Part shown: positions 54,316 to 61,428 of the stretch, in pieces
Layout: each line of letters starts with the position of its first letter
Position numbering within the stretch: position 1 is the stretch's first letter
NCBI GenBank assembly: GCA_020161435.1
Contig: JAIUNV010000008.1
Coordinates: forward strand, 62,001 to 126,000
Source: Bacteroidota bacterium
GTDB taxonomy: Bacteria; Bacteroidota; Bacteroidia; Chitinophagales; Chitinophagaceae
Direction: 5' to 3'
DNA: 64,000 nt
Position numbers and translations under genes: made by a program
The notes under the pieces: model-generated
Told to the model about the DNA's origin: nothing
The model's input: the letters and a program-made list of their open reading frames with translations, nothing else
Database searches by the model: none

Positions 54316-56772
54316 ATGCGTATGCAAACTGTTCGTTTTTTGTTGTGTTGTTTGCTCAGCTTGCCTGCGTTGGCACAGCAGCAGGCGCCGGCATATCCGC
54401 TCATTACACACGACCCGTATTTCAGCATCTGGTCTTTTACTGATACATTGAATGCATCGCCTACCAAACACTGGACAGGCACTACGCATGCACTGAATGC
54501 GATAGTGCAGGTAGATGATGTTTTTTACCGCATTATGGGTGCCGCAGAAGATGTGTATGAAACGGTATTGCCTACCGGCGATGAAAACGATTTTTCTTTT
54601 CGCTATGTGCTGCAAGAACCTGGAGCTGCGTGGACGGAAACAACTTTTCAAGACGATAAATGGTTGGCAGGCGTTACGCCTGTTACACATCGCAAAGAAG
54701 GAAACGGTACGGAATGGAGCACCCGTCATATTTGGTTGCGCCGGAGTTTTGAGCTCTCGCAGCTACCAGTGCATCCGATGTATTTGCTCACCGGCTTTGA
54801 TGATAATGCAGAAATTTATTTGAATGGCACCCGCATTCACAGTGCCAAAGGCGTAGCCAGAAAATTTCAATACCTCGCATTGGATGCACAGCTTCGTGCA
54901 TTATTAAAACAAGGGAAAAATGTATTGGCTGTGCATGTAGAAAATACCGGCGGCGATGCTTTTGTAGATGTTGGTATTGCGGCCAAAATGCCACGCCTGC
55001 ATGAGCAAAAAATAAAAAATGCCCTGCAGCAATCCGTGAAGATGACGGCTACACAAACCAGCTATCAATATGCTTGTGGTCCTGTACAGATTTCATTGCG
55101 TTTTGTTTCGCCATTGCTCCTGCAAGATCTGGAACTGATGTCGCGGCCGGTGTCGTACATCACGTATGAAGCAGTAGCTACAGATGGCGATACACACCAG
55201 GTAAAAGTGCTGATGACTGCCGCAGGTGCCATTGCCAGCAATCATGCTTTGCAAACGCTTACAGCACAACAATATCAGCATGCTGGGCTTAGCATACTCA
55301 AGGCAGGTACGCTGGAGCAACCCATTTTGCAAAAGAAAGGCGATGACCTGCGGATTGACTGGGGTTATGTATATGTAGCTGCCAACATTGCTCCGGGTTT
55401 GCAGCAAAGCGTTGGTACAACTGCAACGGCCATTGCAGATTTTATCACGCATCAATCATCAGGCAAGGTAATGCGCCAAGGGAAAGCGTTGAGCCTGAAT
55501 ACACAGTTTGATTTAGGCCGGGTGGGCAGCAAAACTGCAACGCAGCAATTGCTGATAGGTTATGATGATATTTTTTCTGTTCAGTACTTTGGCAGCAATC
55601 TGCGTCCGTGGTGGAACAGGAGTGGAAAGGAAACGATAGAGCAACAATTGCAAAAAGCTGCAGCTGGTAGTGCAACAGTGCTCCAGGCTTGTGCTGATTT
55701 TGACGCTGCATTACAACAGCAATTGACAAAGACAGGTGGAGATGCCTATGCACATTTGGGCATATTGGCCTACAGGCAAAGCATTGCTGCACACAAGCTG
55801 GTGCAAAGTCCGCAAGGTGAGTTGCTGTTTTTATCAAAAGAAAATTTCAGCAATGGTTCTATTAATACAGTAGATGTTACCTATCCGTCGGCGCCTTTGT
55901 ATTTGTTGTACAATCCATTGCTGATGCAGGGTATGCTCAATGGAATTTTTTATTACAGTGAAAGTGGCCAATGGAAGAAACCTTTTGCAGCACACGACCT
56001 CGGGACATATCCCATTGCCAATGGTCAAACTTATGGCGAAGACATGCCAGTGGAAGAATCTGGCAACATGATTATTCTTACCGCAGCCATTTGCAAAACG
56101 CAGAAAAATTATGCCTATGCCAAACAACATTGGGCAACGCTGACGCAGTGGGTAAATTTTTTGGTAACAGATGGATTTGATCCTGCCAATCAATTGTGTA
56201 TTGATGATTTTGCCGGGCATTTGGCCCGCAATACCAACCTGTCGGTAAAAGCCATTGTAGGCATTGGTTGCTATAGTCAAATGGCAGAAGCATTGGGTGA
56301 AAAAGCCATTGCCCAACGATACCGTGACACAGCCTCCGCCATGGTGCAGCGTTGGATGCAAATGGCCGATGATGGTGATCATTACAAACTGACTTTTGAT
56401 AAAAGCGCTACCTGGAGCCAGAAGTATAATTTGGTGTGGGATAAAGTACTGGGGCTGAATTTGTTTCCTGCAGCGGTGTACAACAAGGAAATCAACTATT
56501 ACCTCAGCAAGCAACAAGCATTTGGTTTGCCACTTGATAGCCGGCGTACGTACACCAAAAGCGATTGGATATTGTGGACTGCAGCACTCACTGAAAACCG
56601 AGCACAGTTTGATGCCTTGTTATTGCCTGTGTATCGATTTGCTACCAGCACAGCCAGCAGAGTGCCGCTCAGCGATTGGCACGAAACAACCAATGGCCGG
56701 CAGGTTGGCTTTCAGGCAAGAAGTGTGGTAGGCGGCTACTACATGCCATTGCTGAAAGCTGTATTGCGTTAG
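54316..56772 (+). CDS. Glutaminase-like protein (DUF4964/DUF5127/DUF4965/DUF1793 type) with inserted jelly-roll domain
   Basis: An 818-residue secreted protein, signal peptide MRMQTVRFLLCCLLSLPALA. Fungal GtaA-type glutaminase homologue: the N-terminal YPLITHDPYFSIWSFTDTLNA block, the middle DUF5127 region (SRPVSYITYEAVATDGDTHQVKV..), and the C-terminal alpha/alpha-barrel (LGTYPIANGQTYGEDMPVEESGNMIILTAAI, DDFAGHLARNTNLSVKAIVGI, WDKVLGLNLFP, SDWILWTAAL, FQARSVVGGYYMPLL). Between them residues ~95-220 form a sugar-binding jelly roll (RRSFEL, LTGFDDNAEIYLNGTRIH, GKNVLAVHVENTGG). The barrel is glycosidase-like and true substrates of bacterial members are uncertain. Separated from the GH92 genes by a terminator. 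Confidence 0.83.
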   Translation: MRMQTVRFLLCCLLSLPALAQQQAPAYPLITHDPYFSIWSFTDTLNASPTKHWTGTTHALNAIVQVDDVFYRIMGAAEDVYETVLPTGDENDFSFRYVLQEPGAAWTETTFQDDKWLAGVTPVTHRKEGNGTEWSTRHIWLRRSFELSQLPVHPMYLLTGFDDNAEIYLNGTRIHSAKGVARKFQYLALDAQLRALLKQGKNVLAVHVENTGGDAFVDVGIAAKMPRLHEQKIKNALQQSVKMTATQTSYQYACGPVQISLRFVSPLLLQDLELMSRPVSYITYEAVATDGDTHQVKVLMTAAGAIASNHALQTLTAQQYQHAGLSILKAGTLEQPILQKKGDDLRIDWGYVYVAANIAPGLQQSVGTTATAIADFITHQSSGKVMRQGKALSLNTQFDLGRVGSKTATQQLLIGYDDIFSVQYFGSNLRPWWNRSGKETIEQQLQKAAAGSATVLQACADFDAALQQQLTKTGGDAYAHLGILAYRQSIAAHKLVQSPQGELLFLSKENFSNGSINTVDVTYPSAPLYLLYNPLLMQGMLNGIFYYSESGQWKKPFAAHDLGTYPIANGQTYGEDMPVEESGNMIILTAAICKTQKNYAYAKQHWATLTQWVNFLVTDGFDPANQLCIDDFAGHLARNTNLSVKAIVGIGCYSQMAEALGEKAIAQRYRDTASAMVQRWMQMADDGDHYKLTFDKSATWSQKYNLVWDKVLGLNLFPAAVYNKEINYYLSKQQAFGLPLDSRRTYTKSDWILWTAALTENRAQFDALLLPVYRFATSTASRVPLSDWHETTNGRQVGFQARSVVGGYYMPLLKAVLR

Positions 56773-56786
56773 CAAATGTATTCTAT

Positions 56787-56821
56787 AGCAATAGGCGTTC
56801 TGCAACAGAACGCCTATTGCT
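56787..56821. terminator. Strong hairpin between convergent genes
   Basis: A perfect 16-bp stem AGCAATAGGCGTTCTG (56787-56802) / CAGAACGCCTATTGCT (56806-56821) with a CAA loop, between the glutaminase-like gene and uxuA. The T tails are weak, so termination is likely but not certain. Confidence 0.6.
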
Positions 56822-56850
56822 GTTTGTAAATATTGAATCAGCGGAACTGA

Positions 56851-58032
56851 CTAATAGTTGCTGCGCAAAATGCCCAGTTCCAAACCACGCAATTCAGCAA
56901 GGCCCCGCAGCCGACCAATAGCGGTGTAGCCGGGGTAGGTTTTCTTTTTTAAATCATCCAGCATTTGATGGCCGTGATCGGGTCGCATAGGCAGGTTTAT
57001 TTGCCGCTGCTGCATTACGCCCGAAAGGGCTTTTACCACGGCATACATATCTACATCACCATCCAAATGGTCTGCTTCAAAAAAGTTGCCTTCTGCATCT
57101 CTTTTGGTGGTACGCAAGTGTACAAAATGAATGCGGTCGCCAAATTGCTCAATCATTTCTGCCAAAGGATTATCGGCACGTACACCCAGTGATCCTGTAC
57201 AAAAGCAAAGACCATTTGCTTTTACCGGCACTGCTTGCAATAACGCTTCCAAATCGGCCCTGGTGCTTACAATACGGGGCAGGCCCAGTAATGGATAAGG
57301 CGGATCGTCGGGGTGAATGGCAAGGGTTACACCACAGGCTTCTGCCACTGGTGCTACCTCCGATAAAAAGTAGTAAAGGTGCTGTTTGAGTTTGGCTGCA
57401 TCAATATGTGCATAGTTGTCCAGTGCAGACAGTATTTCTTCTGGAGTAAAAGGCACTTCGCTGCCGGGCAGGCCCAGCAGACAGTTGTGAAAAATGCGGT
57501 CTTTTTCTTCCTGACTGGCGCTGTCAAAAAAGGCTTTGGCGCCTGCTATTTCGGCTTCACTGTAATCCTTCTCTGCATTGGGTCGCTTGAGCATAAACAG
57601 GTCGAAAGCCATGAATGCTTTTTTGTTGAAATACAGCGCCCTGCTTCTGTCGGGCAGTTCGTACGATACATCTGTCCGCATCCAGTCGAGTATAGGCATG
57701 AAGTTGTAGGTAATTACCTGCAAACCACAGTCAGCAATATTGCGGATGCTTTGTTTGTAGTTGTCTATATGTAGCAGGTAGTTGCCGGTTTGGCGTTTTA
57801 TGTCTTCGCTTACGGGCAGGCTTTCAATCACCGTCCAGGTAAGACCAGCTTCCGCTACTGCTGCTTTTCTTTTTTCAATTTCTGCTACTGTCCACACTTC
57901 GCCCACGGGTATGTGGTGCAGCGCAGTTACCACACCGGTGCAGCCCGCCTGGCGTATGTCCCAAAGGCTTACCACATCGTTGCCCGGCCCATACCACCTC
58001 ATGGTTTGTTCAAATTTGTAGGCATTTTTCAT
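56851..58032 (-). CDS. uxuA: Mannonate dehydratase
   Basis: Dehydrates D-mannonate to 2-keto-3-deoxygluconate, the last specific step of glucuronate catabolism. 393 residues, normal length. Family features are [32 protein letters not shown] at the N-terminus, [72 protein letters not shown] and [21 protein letters not shown]. Context: it would process uronate released by the GH115 enzyme of the same region. No uxaC or uxuB is in the window. Confidence 0.96.
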   Translation of the reverse strand: MKNAYKFEQTMRWYGPGNDVVSLWDIRQAGCTGVVTALHHIPVGEVWTVAEIEKRKAAVAEAGLTWTVIESLPVSEDIKRQTGNYLLHIDNYKQSIRNIADCGLQVITYNFMPILDWMRTDVSYELPDRSRALYFNKKAFMAFDLFMLKRPNAEKDYSEAEIAGAKAFFDSASQEEKDRIFHNCLLGLPGSEVPFTPEEILSALDNYAHIDAAKLKQHLYYFLSEVAPVAEACGVTLAIHPDDPPYPLLGLPRIVSTRADLEALLQAVPVKANGLCFCTGSLGVRADNPLAEMIEQFGDRIHFVHLRTTKRDAEGNFFEADHLDGDVDMYAVVKALSGVMQQRQINLPMRPDHGHQMLDDLKKKTYPGYTAIGRLRGLAELRGLELGILRSNY

Positions 58033-58441
58033 TGGCTTTTACTTGTTGTTGTGTATTGCGAAAAAATATGACATACAGCGGTGAAGATATTTCATCCCAT
58101 ACTTGCTTCGCTTTCTCCGGTGCTTCTGTTTTCAACAATTCACGGAAACGTTTTCGAAGCGGCTATACATGGTTTGTTTAGCCAATCTGCAGGATAGAAG
58201 GCCAGGTGATCAACAACCTTCGGCAGCGTTCGCTCAACAGCATGGAAGGCATCGAAGGCTACTAGTACATAGGGGGTGAATAATGCAGTTTTTGGGTGTG
58301 TAACATTCAATTTGGTTTTGGCCGATTAATCGAAGAATGTCCCCTGTCTATCTTCATGTGGTGTATCAAACTTATCTGGAATTTGGCCATGGATACGCAA
58401 GGATTTTCCCTTTCAACTAAAAAATTAAAGGATTGCTGATT
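58033..58441. other. 409-base stretch without a confident gene
   Basis: No complete gene is visible between uxuA and the decayed secreted protein. On the minus strand about 58080-58155 reads open and protein-like (RELLKTEAPEKAKQVWDEIS) but has no start and runs out of frame into uxuA; it may be a relic or chance. No hairpin or repeat stands out. Confidence 0.4.
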
Positions 58442-59214
58442 ATGAAAAAACTCTACGCTGATTGTTTGTCTTTATTGAGTACTTTTTCTTTTGCGCAGGC
58501 ACAAACGCTCATCCCCGTTACTGATGAATTGGTGCTGCCTCAGTATGCCTACTACGGAGGAACTTCAATATCCAACACCAACAGGTTGCCGTTTGTGGTT
58601 CGCTTGAAGCTTTCCGGTCTTACTGCCAATACCACTTACCGCTACCTGGCGGGTATCAGTAGCAATCCATCGCTAACCACCACTCAGGCGCCGGGGGCCG
58701 TGCCGTAAAAAACAATGTAGAACTTACCTGGACTACCGCTCAGGAAAAAGACAATAAGCATTTTGAGATTCTTCGTGCCGGTACCGATGGCCGGTTCTTC
58801 AATATTGGTACCGTGGCTGCAACTACCTCCACTGCTGCTACACATCAGTACAGCTTTGTGGATGCAGAGCCTTTATCAGGGAAAAATTTGTACCGACTCA
58901 GGCAGGTAGACAAAGACGGAAAAAGTACTACCTACAAAACCATAGTGGTACAGGCTGCACAGCAGGCACAAGCCATTCGCATCGTTTCGGTAAGTAATGC
59001 AGAACTGGTGTTGTCGGTAACTGCTGCCGCTCAAGGGAATGGCGCCATCAGTTTTACCGATATGCGTGGCAGCGTGTTGCACAGCAGAACAGTTCAGTTG
59101 CAGCAGGGCGATAACCTGATACGCATTCCCATGAATGGTATGCCTAAGCAAATGGGCATTGTGCAGGTAAAAGGTGCACAGGCAGAACGCATGCACCTGA
59201 AGGTGATCTTATAA
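58442..59214 (+). pseudogene. Decayed secreted protein: N-terminal and C-terminal parts in different frames
   Basis: The first part (58442-58708, MKKLYADCLSLLSTFSFAQA...) has a signal peptide and a start TLIPVTDELVLPQYAYYGGTSI, typical of Bacteroidota secreted proteins, and stops at residue 88. The second part, one frame away, is open from about 58690 with AVKNNVELTWTTAQEKDNKHFEIL, LYRLRQVDKDGKSTTYKT and ends VKVIL at 59214. This is the fibronectin-like segment and C-terminal sorting-like tail usually found at the end of long secreted proteins. The junction near 58685-58700 suggests an internal deletion that also shifted the frame. A sequencing error could explain the shift but not the missing middle. 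Confidence 0.6.
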
Positions 59215-59222
59215 AACGTTTC

Positions 59223-59264
59223 AAAAAAGTCGCTGTGTGTCTATGCAACTACAGCGGCTTTTTT
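59223..59264 (+). terminator. Terminator after the secreted-protein remnant
   Basis: A 14-bp stem AAAAAAGTCGCTGT (59223-59236) / ACAGCGGCTTTTTT (59251-59264), with one G-T wobble, ending in a run of six T, 8 bases after the stop. Confidence 0.85.
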
Positions 59265-59504
59265 GGTGTATGCATAGTAAGGTGGATAGCATAACGGTTT
59301 CTGACTGTTGTGCTATTTTTTTGCACAGGAATTTTTCGGAAAGATTGCGTGTATCAAATCGTTGAGTGCCTTGGCTTTGCCCGGTAACCTGTAGCACTGT
59401 TCAAATGGTTTGTGCACATTCAATTTGGTGATTTCGACCAAAGCCTGCCTAATTTTGACAGCCCTAACAGGATGTTCTGCTAAATTTATGGTCACTATTT
59501 GACG

Positions 59505-60083
59505 ATGCCTGCCTCTTACCGCACATATGCCAACGATGAACTGGTTCGCCTGCTACAGCAGGATGATGCGGAGGCTTTTTCAGAATTGTACCGCAGGTAT
59601 TGGCAAAAGATGTTTGCCATTGCTATCAACCGCCTGCACGACAGTGCTTTGGCCGAAGATGTGGTGCACGATGTGTTTGCCAGCCTATGGGCCAACCGCA
59701 CAGAAGCGGCCATTCAAACCATTGAAAATTACCTGGCTGTAGCCACCAAATACATGGTGCTCACCCGTCTGAAACAGCAGGCCCGCCAGCAGCAGTTGCT
59801 GCAACAGGCACCGGCAACGCTAGCCATCAACGATGAGGTTGAACTGCGGATGCAGCAGCGCCAGCTACTGGCCCGCATTGCCGAAGAGGTAGAAAAACTG
59901 CCCGAAAAGTGCCGCCTCATTTTTAAGTACAGCCGCGAAGCAGGCATGCCGGTAAAAGAGATTGCCCGGTTATTGCAGCTATCGCCCAAAACGGTGGAAA
60001 ACCAACTCACCAAAGCCCTGCGCCAGTTGCGTGTGGCTACCCGCAGCCTCTTTATGATGCTGGTTTTGTTCCTCTTTTTCTAA
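59505..60083 (+). CDS. ECF-type RNA polymerase sigma-70 factor
   Basis: A 192-residue extracytoplasmic-function sigma factor. Region 2 spans ~10-75 (AFSELYRRYWQKMFAIAINRLHDSALAEDVVHDVFASLW). Region 4 spans ~115-170 (LPEKCRLIFKYSREAGMPVKEIARLLQLSPKTVENQLTKALRQL), including the helix-turn-helix. ATG 59505 (MPASYR) is preferred; a TTG two codons earlier is in frame. The hydrophobic tail LFMMLVLFLFF is common in this Bacteroidota subgroup. FecR and a SusC with an STN domain follow, the standard trans-envelope signalling order. Confidence 0.94.
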   Translation: MPASYRTYANDELVRLLQQDDAEAFSELYRRYWQKMFAIAINRLHDSALAEDVVHDVFASLWANRTEAAIQTIENYLAVATKYMVLTRLKQQARQQQLLQQAPATLAINDEVELRMQQRQLLARIAEEVEKLPEKCRLIFKYSREAGMPVKEIARLLQLSPKTVENQLTKALRQLRVATRSLFMMLVLFLFF

Positions 60084-60150
60084 TCACTTACTTTTTTTTC
60101 ATGCGCCGTGGGGGATATCCTTTCTGCGGCATACTTATTCTATTACAACG

Positions 60151-61335
60151 ATGCCAACGCCTGCTCACATAGAAGCTTTAATTGAGAAATATCTCCAGGG
60201 AACTACCAGCCCCGAAGAGGTTGCGGAACTGAATAACTGGTACCGCTCCTTCGATGACAGCGAGGCGGAAATTCCGCTGGCTTCTGCAGCCGATTTGGCC
60301 GGATTAGAAGCCCGGTTACAACAAAGAATTTTACAGACAACAGGTCATCATACCACAAGCAATCGAAAGCGCAGCCGCCCTTGGGTGGCTGCCGCTGCTG
60401 CGGTGCTGCTCATGGGGTTGATGGGCACGGCCTATTATCTGTTTTTTGCCCAACAACAACCTGTGGACTCACCATCAGTAGCCGTACAGCCCAAGCCGGC
60501 GCCGGTGCAAATTGTACCCGGCGGCAACAGAGCTATTTTGACACTGGCCGATGGCAGCACCATCGTATTGGATAGTGCATCGAACGGGGTGTTGAGCCAG
60601 CAGGGCAATATTGCCGTAGAAAAGTTAGACAACGGTTTGCTGGCCTATCACATCAATGGCAAAATCATTACTGAAAACGACGAAGCTTTTTACAATACCA
60701 TCAGCACACCCAAGGGCGGTCAGTATCAGGTAACGCTGTCTGATGGCACCAAAGTGTGGCTCAATGCAGCGTCTTCTATCCGTTTTCCGGTGGTATTTAC
60801 TGGTGCCATGCGGGAAGTAACCATTACTGGTGAAACCTATTTCGAAGTCACCAAAAATGAACATCAGCCCTTTATTGTGCAGGCCGGTAATAGCAGGGTA
60901 GAAGTGTTGGGAACGCATTTCAACATCAATGCGTATGATGATGAAGCGAGTGTAAAAACCACGCTGCTGGAAGGTAAAGTAAAAGTGAGTGTGGCGGGGC
61001 AAACTGCAGAGCAGGCCAGCCGCTACCTGAGCCCGGGCCAGCAATCGAATGTGGGCAAAAACGGCCAGCTGCGCATAGTAGACAATGCCGATACCGAAGA
61101 AGCAGTAGCATGGAAAAATGGCCGTTTCCATTTTAAAAGCGCCGACCTCAAAACCATACTGCGGCAAATGGCCCGCTGGTATAATATAGAGGTAGAATAC
61201 CGGGGTAATGTGGATTTGCATTTTACAGGACAGCTCACCCGCAACGAAGAAGTGGAGCGGGTTTTCCAACTGTTGGAGCTGACCGGCGAAGTGCATTTCC
61301 GTACAGAAGGAAGAAAAATAATCGTAACCCGCTAA
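60151..61335 (+). CDS. FecR-family anti-sigma factor
   Basis: A 394-residue inner-membrane anti-sigma factor. The N-terminal cytoplasmic domain (1-~80) begins MPTPAHIEALIEKYLQGTTSPEE. One helix is at ~77-98 (WVAAAAAVLLMGLMGTAYYLFF). The periplasmic FecR domain covers ~180-280 (GGQYQVTLSDGTKVWLNAASSIRFP, GETYFEVTKNEHQPFIVQAG, VEVLGTHFNINAYDDE). The C-terminal DUF4974 domain (~320-394) contains LKTILRQMARWYNIEVEYRG. It lies 67 bases after the sigma gene and about 90 before the SusC gene. It probably relays ligand binding at that SusC to the sigma factor, possibly via RseP-type proteolysis. Confidence 0.94.
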   Translation: MPTPAHIEALIEKYLQGTTSPEEVAELNNWYRSFDDSEAEIPLASAADLAGLEARLQQRILQTTGHHTTSNRKRSRPWVAAAAAVLLMGLMGTAYYLFFAQQQPVDSPSVAVQPKPAPVQIVPGGNRAILTLADGSTIVLDSASNGVLSQQGNIAVEKLDNGLLAYHINGKIITENDEAFYNTISTPKGGQYQVTLSDGTKVWLNAASSIRFPVVFTGAMREVTITGETYFEVTKNEHQPFIVQAGNSRVEVLGTHFNINAYDDEASVKTTLLEGKVKVSVAGQTAEQASRYLSPGQQSNVGKNGQLRIVDNADTEEAVAWKNGRFHFKSADLKTILRQMARWYNIEVEYRGNVDLHFTGQLTRNEEVERVFQLLELTGEVHFRTEGRKIIVTR

Positions 61336-61428
61336 GCGGAACCGATGAAAATAAAACAGCAGCAATACCTGTACGTGGTGTACAGTATGGTTGCTTCAAC
61401 GATGATTAAAACAACGAAGCTAAAAGCT

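Noticed and set aside
59313-59495. 60-residue minus-strand frame upstream of the ECF sigma gene
   Set aside because: It has an ATG and a plausible residue mix, but no recognisable domain, and it occupies the sigma-factor promoter region; not strong enough to call.
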